A stretch of DNA of 64,000 nucleotides from contig DASVUX010000061.1 in NCBI GenBank assembly GCA_036386835.1, positions 1 to 64,000 on the forward strand. Direction: 5' to 3'. Origin of the DNA: 2-12-FULL-35-15 sp036386835 (GTDB lineage: Bacteria; Bacteroidota; Bacteroidia; 2-12-FULL-35-15). The notes under the pieces are model-generated. The model was not told where the DNA came from. It saw only the letters and a list, made by a program, of their open reading frames with translations, and did not search any database. A program made the position numbers and the translations under genes. Position 1 is the first letter of the stretch. Each line of letters opens with the position of its first letter. This document shows, piece after piece, positions 6,981 to 16,062 of the stretch.

Positions 6981-9017
6981 ATGAAAAAAGCTACACTTTT
7001 AATTGCCTGTATTTGTTCCGTCCTGGGAGCAAATGCCCAAACCTTTTCGGATGATTTCGAAAGCTACACATTAAACACACCACTGCTTGGGATGCAGTCT
7101 CCAACATGGAGGACATGGACTTCAACTACCGGAGGCGGGGCAGAGGATGTTCCTGTGGTAAGCACGGATAACCATACTGCCGGAGGTTCAAAATCCATTC
7201 ATTTTTCTTCTACTGCGGCAACCGGCGGACCGGATGATGTTATCCTTCCTTTTGGGACAACACCCCTTACTACCGGGCAGTTTACATTTACTTCCTGGTT
7301 CAAAGTCCCTTCCGGAAAAACAGCATATTTTAATTTCCAGGGAAATGCTACAATGGGTAATTTATACACGCTTGACTGCTGGATGGACAATGCCGGAAAT
7401 ATTATCATTCAAAATAGCGGAACAACAGTTCTTTCTTCCACCTATCCTATCGGGCAATGGTTTGAGCTTAAGATAGATGTTAACCTGAATACCAACTCAT
7501 GGAACCTGTTGATTAATGGGGTTTCTGCAGGTATGTGGACAAACGCTACCAACCAGATCTATGCTATTGATTATTTCCCTGCCGATGCAAGTGCAAAGTT
7601 CTGGGTTGATGATGTTTCATTTAACGTGGTTCCTTATACATTGCCTGCCGTAAACGGGGCAAATAACATGATCTCTGTAAGCAACGGTTTGGTTGGACAG
7701 CAAAGAAATATCAGCGTAACCATGCGAAACCTTGGATCCACAACCATTACTTCTTTTGATATGAACCTTACACAGAATGGCGGAACTCCTGCAGTTGTGA
7801 ATGTTACAGGTGTGAGCATTCCTTCCCTTGCTACTTATGATGTAAATTTCCCTGCACCTTTTACACTTGTTGCCGGGGCAAATACGTTTGTGGCTACGAT
7901 CAGTAATGTGAACGGGGCCGGAGCTGACGGTGACGGAAACGATGATGTTATCTCCCAAACCATTACACCTGTTCAGCCTGCAGCAGGAAAAGTTGTTGTT
8001 GCTGAAGAAGGCACAGGAACGTGGTGCCAGTGGTGCCCGCGCGGAGCTGTTTTTATGGATATGATGACAGAGAAATACGGTGATTATTATGCAGGTATTG
8101 CAGTTCATAATTCCGATCCAATGACTGTTGCAGCTTATGATGCTGCTATAGGAGGGCTTATCTCAGGATACCCGAGTGCCTTGGTTGACAGGGGAACAGA
8201 GATCGATCCGAGCGAGATTGAAGAAGATTTCCTTGACCGCATTGTTATTGCTCCTGAAGGAACGATCGTAAACGGAGCAACTTACAATTCTTCGACACGT
8301 GTACTTAAAGTTTCAATTACCACAACCCTTACGACAAATATTTCAGGTGATTATAAAGTTGCCTGTGTGATCACAGAAGATAATGTGACCGGTACTGCAA
8401 GCGGTTATAACCAGGTAAATGCATATTCAGGCGGTGCTGCCGGCCCGATGGGTGGTTATGAAACATTGCCGAACCCGGTTCCTGCTGCGCAGATGAACTA
8501 CAATCACGTGGCACGTGCATTGAGCCCAAGCTTTGATGGAATGTCTTATGCGTACGGCTCCAGCGCTTCAAGCGGACAGGTATTTACTCATAATTTTACT
8601 TATACTTTACCTGCATCATGGGATGATACCCAGATCCATATTGTTGGAATGATGATCGAGCCTTCAGGGATGATCAATAATGCTGGAAGCGCTACAATCG
8701 CAGAAGCTGTTGCAAACGGTTACCTGCCTGGATTGTCAGTTGGAGTGAATACTATTGCTTCAGCTCCTGATGCGATCAGGCTAATGCCAAACCCTGCAAG
8801 CACATTCAGCAATGTGTCATTGAATATTGAGAACAGCTCAGAAGTTATGATGGATATTTATTCTTCTAACGGGCAGCTTGTTTCTTCAAGAAACTATGGC
8901 TCTTTATCCGGTGCATACAATCTTCCGGTTAATACTGAAGGGTTTGCAAATGGAATCTACTTTGTAAAGGTTACTGTAAACGGACAGCCGACTATGCTAA
9001 AGCTGATAAAAGAATAA
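6981..9017 (+). CDS. Omp28-like secreted protein with T9SS type A sorting domain
   Basis: A 678-aa exported protein. A signal peptide (residues 1-20, ending ANAQ) is followed by a lectin/LamG-like jelly-roll region (about 22-215), a CARDB-like region (about 220-330), an Omp28-like thioredoxin-type domain opening with GTWCQWCPRG (about residues 345-354), and a T9SS type A C-terminal domain beginning LMPNPAS (about 604-678) and ending with a Lys-rich LIKE motif. The CxxC pair suggests redox or metal-binding activity at the cell surface, but the substrate is unknown. Export through the Sec system and then T9SS is inferred from the tail. It is divergent from comM and convergent with gmhA. Confidence 0.85.
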   Translation: MKKATLLIACICSVLGANAQTFSDDFESYTLNTPLLGMQSPTWRTWTSTTGGGAEDVPVVSTDNHTAGGSKSIHFSSTAATGGPDDVILPFGTTPLTTGQFTFTSWFKVPSGKTAYFNFQGNATMGNLYTLDCWMDNAGNIIIQNSGTTVLSSTYPIGQWFELKIDVNLNTNSWNLLINGVSAGMWTNATNQIYAIDYFPADASAKFWVDDVSFNVVPYTLPAVNGANNMISVSNGLVGQQRNISVTMRNLGSTTITSFDMNLTQNGGTPAVVNVTGVSIPSLATYDVNFPAPFTLVAGANTFVATISNVNGAGADGDGNDDVISQTITPVQPAAGKVVVAEEGTGTWCQWCPRGAVFMDMMTEKYGDYYAGIAVHNSDPMTVAAYDAAIGGLISGYPSALVDRGTEIDPSEIEEDFLDRIVIAPEGTIVNGATYNSSTRVLKVSITTTLTTNISGDYKVACVITEDNVTGTASGYNQVNAYSGGAAGPMGGYETLPNPVPAAQMNYNHVARALSPSFDGMSYAYGSSASSGQVFTHNFTYTLPASWDDTQIHIVGMMIEPSGMINNAGSATIAEAVANGYLPGLSVGVNTIASAPDAIRLMPNPASTFSNVSLNIENSSEVMMDIYSSNGQLVSSRNYGSLSGAYNLPVNTEGFANGIYFVKVTVNGQPTMLKLIKE

Positions 9018-9039
9018 AAAGAACCCAAGAGAAAATATA

Positions 9040-9070
9040 AAAAAAGGCCTTCGCAACGAAGGCCTTTTTT
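9040..9070. terminator. Bidirectional terminator between the Omp28-like gene and gmhA
   Basis: An 8-bp GC-rich stem (9046-9053 with 9057-9064) flanked by A6 and T6 extends pairing outward and works on both strands. Confidence 0.85.
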
Positions 9071-9071
9071 A

Positions 9072-9644
9072 TTAAGATACAGAACGTTCTATAATTGCTA
9101 TCAGTGAGTGGATTACTTTTATATGGATTTCCTGGACACGGTCAGCGTAATTGCTTTGGGGGGCACGGATCTCGACATCACAGAGTTCTGCGAGCTTGCC
9201 CCCGTCCTTACCCGTTAGAGCTACCACATACAGCCCTTTATTCTTTGCAGCGTTTACTGCATTTATCACATTTGCAGAATTTCCACTGGTGCTTATCGCC
9301 AAAAGAACATCGCCTTTATTTCCCAGGCCTTCTATGAAGCGTGAAAAGATTTTATCGAAGCCATAATCATTCGCAACACAGCTTATGTGGGAGGGATCTG
9401 AAATTGAGATGGCAGGCAGCGCGGCACGGTCATCACGAAAACGCCCGCTCAGCTCTTCCGCGAAATGCATTGCATCGCACATAGAACCGCCATTGCCGCA
9501 GGAAATTATCTTACCCCCGTTCTTGATCGAAGCTGACATTACTTTGCCTGCCTGCTCGATCGCCTCAAAGTTCCCCGGCTGGGAAATGAACCTGGCAAGC
9601 ACATCCTGCGCTTCCCTGAAGTTGTCTTCAATTATTTTTTTCAT
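9072..9644 (-). CDS. gmhA: Phosphoheptose isomerase (sedoheptulose 7-phosphate isomerase)
   Basis: The 190-aa enzyme converts sedoheptulose 7-phosphate to D-glycero-D-manno-heptose 7-phosphate, the first step towards nucleotide-activated heptose for lipopolysaccharide core or S-layer glycans. The SIS fold is evident: CGNGGSMCDAMHFAEEL (about residues 49-65) and LLAISTSGNSANV (about 113-125) form the phosphate and sugar site, with Glu and His in HFAEEL and the late IHIKVIHSL helix in the expected places. Length fits the family. The remaining heptose genes are not in this window. The start is the only ATG that gives a full N-terminal helix. Confidence 0.93.
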   Translation of the reverse strand: MKKIIEDNFREAQDVLARFISQPGNFEAIEQAGKVMSASIKNGGKIISCGNGGSMCDAMHFAEELSGRFRDDRAALPAISISDPSHISCVANDYGFDKIFSRFIEGLGNKGDVLLAISTSGNSANVINAVNAAKNKGLYVVALTGKDGGKLAELCDVEIRAPQSNYADRVQEIHIKVIHSLIAIIERSVS

Positions 9645-9834
9645 TGAGGTGTTTTAATTTCCAGGCGAATATACGAAATACAGCTGAGTTGAATAATCAC
9701 TTAAATTGTGGTTGAGTTTGCTGGCGATCATACTGGGAGCGGTTTTGTTCGGAAAATCGTGAACAAAAAAGCATGGAATTATTTAAATGTTTCATGAATA
9801 TTTATTATTTTGCATTCGAAAGAAAACGATACAC

Positions 9835-10278
9835 ATGAAAAGGATCTTTACATTATTAAGCTTAGTGGCCGCGGCTGTAACGGTAAATGCACAAACGACA
9901 AAAAAGGTTGAGGAAGAAAGCAACTGCTATTTAAAGTGGGCTCAGAAATTTGAATCACGCGGGGCTGACGAAGTTGCGGACGGAATATATTCTGATGTAA
10001 TCATTACATTCAGAAATGGCGGTGATGCTGAATGCTATAACGGCAAAGTGGAGGTGAAGGAAGGCAAGGTTGCAGGAATGTACCTTAAAATGGAAGATGG
10101 CTCCTATGAAGTGGTAAAGAAGAAGTCGAAATATGATAATATCCCGGTTAAGGTTACCAACGGCATGTCCAGTACCGTAGTTACCAAGGAAGACGAGCTG
10201 ATCAATGTGCTCTTCATAAAAAAGATCAAACCGAAAAAAGCGGGGTTTGAGAAAGCACCGGAGCCGAATGATGAATAG
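9835..10278 (+). CDS. Hypothetical exported protein
   Basis: From ATG 9835 the product is 147 aa with a clear signal peptide (MKRIFTLLSLVAAAVTVNAQ). The mature part is small, polar and Lys/Glu-rich, starting TTKKVEEESNCYLKWAQKF, with a central beta-rich half and a charged C-terminus. The frame is open back to ATG 9787, but the extra 16 residues precede the signal peptide and a partly matching -7 element (TTATTTTG) falls inside that stretch. It is monocistronic, ending in a long symmetric terminator. No family is recognised; a periplasmic or surface role is inferred from the signal peptide. Confidence 0.65.
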   Translation: MKRIFTLLSLVAAAVTVNAQTTKKVEEESNCYLKWAQKFESRGADEVADGIYSDVIITFRNGGDAECYNGKVEVKEGKVAGMYLKMEDGSYEVVKKKSKYDNIPVKVTNGMSSTVVTKEDELINVLFIKKIKPKKAGFEKAPEPNDE

Positions 10279-10280
10279 TA

Positions 10281-10330
10281 TTATAACTAAAAGCCTCTTA
10301 ACAAATCGTTAAGAGGCTTTTTAGTTATAA
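10281..10330. terminator. Long symmetric terminator between convergent genes
   Basis: Nested pairing of TTATAACTA with TAGTTATAA outside and a 14-bp AAAAGCCTCTTAAC / GTTAAGAGGCTTTT core inside, loop AAATC. It serves both the exported-protein gene and purS. Confidence 0.85.
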
Positions 10331-10341
10331 TACAAATAGCT

Positions 10342-10593
10342 TTAGTTTTCGAATAGTTCAAACTGGTAGGATTCCATGATCTGGTTAGCCAACAGCTTTT
10401 TACATGCTTCATCCACTTTACTCTCAGCAGCTTCCTTGGAGGCCGCTTCGATCTCAAGGGTTATGTGTTTACCGATACGGACATTCTCAATTTCCGGCAG
10501 TCCTAAATTTTTCATGCTTCCTGTTACGGCTTTTCCCTGGGGATCAAGTAATGCTTTAAGAGGCATTACATCTATTTCTGCTCTGAATTTCAT
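10342..10593 (-). CDS. purS: Phosphoribosylformylglycinamidine synthase, PurS subunit
   Basis: An 83-aa protein matching the small PurS subunit that joins PurL and PurQ in the ATP-dependent conversion of FGAR to FGAM in purine synthesis. Typical features are the opening beta strand MKFRAEIDVMP, the segment DPQGKAV, the following Gly-Leu-Pro turn and the IGKHITLEIE strand. Length fits the family (about 80-85). Its start overlaps the pssA stop as ATGA, so the two are translated together although the pathways are unrelated. PurL and PurQ are not in the window. Confidence 0.88.
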   Translation of the reverse strand: MKFRAEIDVMPLKALLDPQGKAVTGSMKNLGLPEIENVRIGKHITLEIEAASKEAAESKVDEACKKLLANQIMESYQFELFEN

Positions 10594-11372
10594 AATCTTC
10601 TTTTTTGTTTTTTATATTTTCTTATACGTCTTCTTCTCTTTGTTCTCGCACGTATATTGCTGATGATTGAAAAGAGAATGTACAAAAATATGATAAAAGG
10701 AATTGCCATGAATTGAAATAGTATTAACAATATCATGGAAATTATTAAGAAGCTGTACCTGATACGGTTAGGCCCCCAGTTGAATTTCTTGAACTTCAGC
10801 GCAAATAAAGGCAATTCAGCTACCAGCAGGTAGGAAGTGATGATTGTAAGCGCTACCAGCAGATAAGGGTTTAAGAGAAAAAGGGGGGATTTATCGTAAC
10901 CGTCATTATGGAATTCAAGGATAAGCGGGAGAGAACAGATGAGGATGCTGTTCGCTGGTGTGGGAACACCAATGAAAGAATCGGTTTGGCGTGTATCAAT
11001 ATTGAATTTGGCGAGTCGCAGTCCGGAAAAAATTGTAATAAAGAATGCAAAATAAGGCAGTAGCGGAGTGCTGGCTGCCAGAACGGCTGAGTCAGGAAGT
11101 GCCATCCCTCTTTCAATGAGCTTGAACATGATGACACCCGGAACTACTCCGAAGGTTACCATATCTGCCAGCGAATCCAGCTGTTTACCAAGTTCTCCTC
11201 CCACTTTCAGGAGCCTTGCCACAAAGCCGTCAAAAAAATCGAGCACAGCGGCAATACCTACAAGATATGCACTGACAACAAGATTGCCATTGAATGCCGA
11301 AACGATAGCGAGGCATCCGCAAAACAGGTTGCCGCAGGTGATCGCATTAGGAAAGTGCCTGATAATATTCAT
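10590..11372 (-). CDS. pssA: CDP-diacylglycerol--serine O-phosphatidyltransferase
   Basis: The integral-membrane enzyme joins CDP-diacylglycerol and L-serine to phosphatidylserine, the precursor of phosphatidylethanolamine. The complete CDP-alcohol phosphotransferase signature is present: Asp-Gly-x2-Ala-Arg-x8-Gly-x3-Asp-x3-Asp within DGFVAR...GKQLDSLAD. Six or more membrane segments follow and the C-terminus is a run of Arg and Lys. The frame is open upstream to 11471, but a near-consensus promoter (TAATCTTTG on the minus strand, about 11446-11454) lies inside that stretch, so ATG 11372 (MNIIRHFPNA) is preferred; ATG 11399 is the alternative. It is cotranscribed with purS. Confidence 0.9.
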   Translation of the reverse strand: MNIIRHFPNAITCGNLFCGCLAIVSAFNGNLVVSAYLVGIAAVLDFFDGFVARLLKVGGELGKQLDSLADMVTFGVVPGVIMFKLIERGMALPDSAVLAASTPLLPYFAFFITIFSGLRLAKFNIDTRQTDSFIGVPTPANSILICSLPLILEFHNDGYDKSPLFLLNPYLLVALTIITSYLLVAELPLFALKFKKFNWGPNRIRYSFLIISMILLILFQFMAIPFIIFLYILFSIISNIRARTKRRRRIRKYKKQKRRL

Positions 11373-11465
11373 TCCGCACGAAATTACTACTTTTTGCATT
11401 AGCAGGTGGAATAAAACGATTGCAGCCGGATATTCCCGGAGGGCAAAGATTAGTATCTTTAGCTG

Positions 11466-12899
11466 ATGCAATGGATCCTGCCGGCTGTTTATACGCTTAT
11501 TTTCATTTTCATGATCATGAAAATGGACTTTTTCGGCACTCCCATGCTGTCAAGGATCCAGCTGGTAATGCTGTTTGGAATGAAGCTGGCCGCAGCTGCC
11601 GCAGTATGGCTGACCTTTACCACTTATTATAACGGCTCCGATTTTTTTACTTATTTCTCAGACAGTTCAACACTCATCCATAATCTTTTTAACGAAAAAC
11701 AAAGAAGTTATTCTTCCGCATGGACAGGCAGTTTTGATGATTCATTCTTTAACAGTTCGCGTGTGATGATCATTCTGAACAGCGCATTACACTTATTTTC
11801 TTTTGGGAATTTTTATGTTCATGGCTTGTTCTTTTGTTTTGCTTCGTTCATTGGATTAACCGCACTGTTAAAAGCCCTAGCCGTACATTTTCCTTTAAAA
11901 AAAATAATTATCCTTCCTTTGTTTTTCATCCCCAGTGTTGTTTTCTGGGGTTCTTCTCCCCTGAAGGAATCGCTGATCCTCTTAATGGTAGGCTTGCTTA
12001 TTTATTATTCTGATTTTGGCTTAAAAAAAAACTACCCGGGAAAAGAGTTCGTGGTTTGTCTTGGTCTGTTCATTTTTCTTGTTTTGTTGAAATACTACAT
12101 TGTTTTCGCTTTACTGCCGGGGTTTATTGTGAACAGGATAGTATCGTACACTTCGGCCGATGGCATACTGCTGAAATATTTCTGCGTTTTCACTGCATCA
12201 GGGATCCTCCTCTGGGGAATGTCGTATCTCGGTAGTGATTTTAACGTTCTTCATCTTATTGCAGATAAGCAGGCGAAGGCAATAAGTGAAGCAAAAGGCG
12301 GAGTGTTTCTTGCCAGTGAAGAAAATTTTATATCTGTTGATTATCATAAATCACAGGAGATATTATCGCTGCAGGGGGATGGGCGTTATAAGATCAATGA
12401 CGGGAGCTCTCTGCTTTTATGGAAGCAGGATAATATGGCAGATACTTTCTTTATTCAGAATTCCAGGGACACTTCCGGTTACAAAATTTTATACAGTGTA
12501 AAGCCTGCGGGTTCTGTAATGGAAATGAAGAAAATAAAACCTGAACCGGTCAGCATTTTGCTTTCCTTACCCCGCGCTTTTCTCAATACGTTGATCCATC
12601 CTAAATTCACGAGAATTTCTTCATGGCCTCATCTCGCAGCTGCGGTAGAAAATTTGTGGATCTTCCTCATCGGGATTTGTTCGGTGATTTTTTTTGATAA
12701 AAAGGCGTTGGAAAAAAAAGAAATTCTCCTGTTCTGCTTATGCTTTTCGATTGTCGTATTTGTACTGGTGGGCTTCACAACCCCAGCTATCGGGGCAATG
12801 GTCAGATACCGCACAACCGGTTTGCTGTTCTTTACACTATTCTTTGCTTTGTTAATCGATGAAAAAAGGCTGGGAAGAAAATTGTCAAAAGATCAATAG
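11466..12899 (+). CDS. Multi-spanning membrane protein of the glycan cluster, function unknown
   Basis: A 477-aa protein with about ten hydrophobic segments and one large soluble region of roughly 110 residues near 270-380, between membrane segments. Early motifs include NGSDFFTYFSDS and later WGSSPLKESLILL, which recall polytopic polymerase or glycosyltransferase-C type proteins without giving a safe match. It is divergent from pssA and its 3' end overlaps the convergent next gene by seven bases. The neighbours are sugar-transfer genes, so a role in making or exporting a surface glycan is likely but inferred only from context. Confidence 0.6.
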   Translation: MQWILPAVYTLIFIFMIMKMDFFGTPMLSRIQLVMLFGMKLAAAAAVWLTFTTYYNGSDFFTYFSDSSTLIHNLFNEKQRSYSSAWTGSFDDSFFNSSRVMIILNSALHLFSFGNFYVHGLFFCFASFIGLTALLKALAVHFPLKKIIILPLFFIPSVVFWGSSPLKESLILLMVGLLIYYSDFGLKKNYPGKEFVVCLGLFIFLVLLKYYIVFALLPGFIVNRIVSYTSADGILLKYFCVFTASGILLWGMSYLGSDFNVLHLIADKQAKAISEAKGGVFLASEENFISVDYHKSQEILSLQGDGRYKINDGSSLLLWKQDNMADTFFIQNSRDTSGYKILYSVKPAGSVMEMKKIKPEPVSILLSLPRAFLNTLIHPKFTRISSWPHLAAAVENLWIFLIGICSVIFFDKKALEKKEILLFCLCFSIVVFVLVGFTTPAIGAMVRYRTTGLLFFTLFFALLIDEKRLGRKLSKDQ

Positions 12900-14293
12900 C
12901 CCGGATTTTTGTAAAGGGATAAATAGACCTGTCCCGTTTTCATTTCTTTCACAAGTTTCCATTTGTTTTTTACTTCCTCTACCTGGGGGGCAATATCTGT
13001 ATTGATGACATTGCTTTGAAGATAATACTCATAATTTGCCAATGGGCCTCTCCAAACATTCGTGTAGGCAAATGCAGTATCCGTTAAATGCGAGAACCTT
13101 TTGTCAGCTATTAACGGATATTGCGTTCCTATACTTTTAGGATCGATGTTATTGGAGATGATGAATCTATCCATTTTATCTTTTAAAGAAAAATACGGGA
13201 TTGTTTTAAGCGAGGAATCCCAGCCGTTACCAAACCTTTCAGGATATAGTATGAAATTCCCGGAAATGAGCGCAAAAAATATCACTATTAGTATCCCCAA
13301 CCGGTATTTTACCAACACTATTTCCTGGATTATGTAAACAGCCGTAAGAATCAGGAGGGGAAAGCTGAACATAAAATACCGGTGCCCGATAGGGTTAGAA
13401 AACGGGACCATCAGGAGAGCGTTAATGCCCAGGGGTATTAAAAGGAACATGAGTAAGGTTTTAAATTCCGCAGGCAGGCTCCTTTTCCGCAATGAAAGAA
13501 TAATCCCCCAGAGCAATATGGCCCAGAGAATAATGCGGCCGTTATCCGCAAGCTTCCACAATATAAATACTCCCTGTCGTATCATCATGGAAAAGGAAAG
13601 CAACTGCTCATCAGTATTCTCATGCAATGGAGAAATAAGGAACCATCCCGTTTTGTATTTATGATAAAGGAGCCATGTCCCTCCAAGCGCAAAACAGAGG
13701 AAATGCTGCTTTAGTGCCATTTTGAGCCGCGGTACAGCCTGATCCTGAATCCAGGTGCTGATGAAAAACAGAGATACTGCGAGGAACATTCCGCGGATAC
13801 TGTACAGGGCAATCATAGCAGCAATGATGGGGTAGAGTGTTTTGTTGCGCCCTGCCAGGAGATTAAGGGCCAGGAGAAAAAGATATACTAATATAATATC
13901 GTAGCCCATGATGACCGATTGCATCATTAACGTTGATTCAGCCAGCAAAAGAAGAAGGGCGAAAGAAGTGAACCTTTCGTTTAAAAAGCGCGATGCAAGC
14001 CAGTAGAATTCATAAAATATTCCGAGAAGAAAAGGCAGCATTGCAATGTGTGAAACCATCAGCGACTTGCCAAAGATTAACCACATAAGCGCCATGTAGC
14101 AACTGTAAACCGGAAAGGTTACATTGTCAAGGTTTTCCGGGCAATCAAACGGTGAGAATTTTCCCTCATAGAATCCTAATGCAGCTTCAGAAAAGAAGGT
14201 ACCGTCCCAAAAGAACGGAACATCTGCAAAGCAAAGAGTAATGAGGAGCATAACCGCAAAACACAGAAATAGAACGAGTTTATTTTTGTTCAT
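12893..14293 (-). CDS. Polytopic membrane protein, likely GT-C (family 39-like) glycosyltransferase
   Basis: A 466-aa protein with about ten membrane segments. After the first segment comes FFWDGTFFSEAAL, an acidic loop in the place where GT-C enzymes that use polyprenyl-phosphate sugars (ArnT and PMT type) keep their catalytic Asp. The C-terminal part is a soluble domain of about 100 residues. Its start overlaps the upstream DPM1-like glycosyltransferase by 14 bases, and the pair fits a known scheme: the GT2 enzyme loads a sugar on undecaprenyl phosphate and the GT-C enzyme transfers it outside the membrane. Acceptor and sugar are unknown. Confidence 0.6.
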   Translation of the reverse strand: MNKNKLVLFLCFAVMLLITLCFADVPFFWDGTFFSEAALGFYEGKFSPFDCPENLDNVTFPVYSCYMALMWLIFGKSLMVSHIAMLPFLLGIFYEFYWLASRFLNERFTSFALLLLLAESTLMMQSVIMGYDIILVYLFLLALNLLAGRNKTLYPIIAAMIALYSIRGMFLAVSLFFISTWIQDQAVPRLKMALKQHFLCFALGGTWLLYHKYKTGWFLISPLHENTDEQLLSFSMMIRQGVFILWKLADNGRIILWAILLWGIILSLRKRSLPAEFKTLLMFLLIPLGINALLMVPFSNPIGHRYFMFSFPLLILTAVYIIQEIVLVKYRLGILIVIFFALISGNFILYPERFGNGWDSSLKTIPYFSLKDKMDRFIISNNIDPKSIGTQYPLIADKRFSHLTDTAFAYTNVWRGPLANYEYYLQSNVINTDIAPQVEEVKNKWKLVKEMKTGQVYLSLYKNPGY

Positions 14294-15227
14294 TTTCTCC
14301 CGAAGAAATAATTGTTTGGACCTGGTACTGCGTGGAATTGTTCAGCAGTATATATATTTTCCCGAGATATTCACCTGTTATTCCAAGGGCAGTGAGGAGA
14401 ATTCCTGCAGTTATTAAGATCAATAGTTTGCCATTACCCAGCACAAAAATGGAGGATGGATCATAATTTAAAAATGTAATTTTTATCAAAGAGAACAGCA
14501 GGCCGGCACTGAAAAACAAGATTCCCGTGAATAGGATAATCCGCAGCGGAAGAACAGAAAATCCGGGCAACAGCTTAAAGAACAGCGCAACCATTTTCAG
14601 GGGGGTATAATTGGTTTTACTGTTAAGGCTTTTTTTCTGTTCGGTAGTTATCTGTGCAACTTTTTGCGTATGCTGCAATACCATCGCATCTATATTCACG
14701 ATAAAGCCCTCATAAAGTTTTACCTTATCCGCAACTGATCTCCGCATTACATTGTAAGAGGAAAGATAAATGCCTTTCGGTTTAAGCAGCAGCTTGCAGG
14801 CAAGATAATTATACAGCGCGCTGCCTGCCCTTTTAAATAGGTTGATCGGGGAGTTCCTGAAATTGGCATAACAGACATCCGCACCTTTTTCGCACTCACT
14901 GATCAGGTGAGGTATGAAGGAGGGGTCATGCTGGCAGTCTGCATCCATAAATACAATGTATTGTCCTTGTGCTGCTCTCAGCCCCGCCATTTTTGCGTTT
15001 TCCTGTCCTGTATTGTGCAGGAGCTTAATGCCTTTTAATGGATTGTTTACTGTCCTTGATGCTATGAGGGTTTTAATGATTTCCCAGCTTCCATCTTTAC
15101 TTCCGTCATCAACAAGTACAAGCTCAAAGTTAAACCCGTTCCCGAGAGCCTGATCTATTCCCGCTACAAGGGTTCTCAGGCTTTCCGAATTGTTATAGAC
15201 CGGTATCACAATACTAAGCTGAAGCAT
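14280..15227 (-). CDS. Glycosyltransferase family 2, DPM1/GtrB-like
   Basis: A 315-aa enzyme with a GT-A domain followed by two C-terminal membrane segments. Visible motifs are SIVIPVYNNS at the start, LVDDGSKDGSW (nucleotide binding) and MDADCQHDP (metal-binding Asp-x-Asp). The two hydrophobic helices near the C-terminus match polyisoprenyl-phosphate hexose synthases, which move a hexose from a nucleotide donor to a lipid carrier. The frame is open to 15296, but the N-terminal 23 residues are hydrophilic and lie before the conserved LQLSIVIPVYN start, so ATG 15227 is chosen. It is divergent from the WbqC-like gene. Confidence 0.85.
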   Translation of the reverse strand: MLQLSIVIPVYNNSESLRTLVAGIDQALGNGFNFELVLVDDGSKDGSWEIIKTLIASRTVNNPLKGIKLLHNTGQENAKMAGLRAAQGQYIVFMDADCQHDPSFIPHLISECEKGADVCYANFRNSPINLFKRAGSALYNYLACKLLLKPKGIYLSSYNVMRRSVADKVKLYEGFIVNIDAMVLQHTQKVAQITTEQKKSLNSKTNYTPLKMVALFFKLLPGFSVLPLRIILFTGILFFSAGLLFSLIKITFLNYDPSSIFVLGNGKLLILITAGILLTALGITGEYLGKIYILLNNSTQYQVQTIISSGENEQK

Positions 15228-15330
15228 TCCAGATATTGGTGATTTATTGATTTTATTATGAATTTCTTTAGTAAATTTGTTGTACTTCGGGCACAATCGT
15301 AAAAGTACTCAATCCCAACAAATCAGGGTA

Positions 15331-16062
15331 ATGAAAAAGGTTTTTATATCTCAGTCCAATTACATTCCGTGGCGCGGGTATTTTAATGCGATAGATCTTG
15401 TGGACGAGTTCGTGATTTATGATGACGTGCAATATACAAGACGTGACTGGCGGAACAGGAACAGGATTAAAACAAGCAAAGGCGACATCTGGCTGACGAT
15501 CCCGATAGAAGTAAAAAACAGGTACTTCCAGAAGATCGAGGATGCCCGTATCAGTGATCACTCATGGGCCCAGCATCATTGGCAGAGCTTAAAGACAAAT
15601 TATTCAAAAAGCCCTTACTTCAAACAATATGCACCCCTGTTCGAAGCGTTATACCTCGGAAAAACGTACACTCATCTGACAGAAGTGAATTATGATTTTA
15701 TCAGGCTGATCTGTTCAATACTCAAGATATCAACCAGAATCAGCTATTCAAAGGATTTTAATGTCCTTGATGGCAGCAAATCGGAAAAATTACTCAGGAT
15801 CTGTAAAACCCTTGAGGCGACAGATTATTATTCGGGGCCTTCCGCTAAAAATTATCTTGAGGAATCGGTTTTTAATCAAAACAATGTAAATGTCCATTAT
15901 TTTGATTTTTCCGGCCTGGAGCCTTATCCCCAGCAATTCGGCTCATTCTCGAACAATGTTTCAGTCCTCGACCTTATCTTCAATACAGGACCGGACGCGT
16001 ATAAATACCTCAGCTTAAAGTATGCCGATCATGCCTTGCTCCCTGAACTTATCCTGGCTTGA
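15331..16062 (+). CDS. WbqC-like family protein
   Basis: A 243-aa protein with the family's opening segment FISQSNYIPWRGYFNAI, then DEFVIYDDVQYTRRDWRNRN, both highly typical of WbqC-like proteins found in O-antigen and capsule loci. Their exact biochemistry is not settled; a role in aminosugar or glycan modification is usually inferred from context. ATG 15331 is preferred over ATG 15277 because the family begins with this segment. The stop TGA overlaps the next gene's ATG by one base (TGATG), so the methyltransferase is coupled to it. Confidence 0.85.
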   Translation: MKKVFISQSNYIPWRGYFNAIDLVDEFVIYDDVQYTRRDWRNRNRIKTSKGDIWLTIPIEVKNRYFQKIEDARISDHSWAQHHWQSLKTNYSKSPYFKQYAPLFEALYLGKTYTHLTEVNYDFIRLICSILKISTRISYSKDFNVLDGSKSEKLLRICKTLEATDYYSGPSAKNYLEESVFNQNNVNVHYFDFSGLEPYPQQFGSFSNNVSVLDLIFNTGPDAYKYLSLKYADHALLPELILA

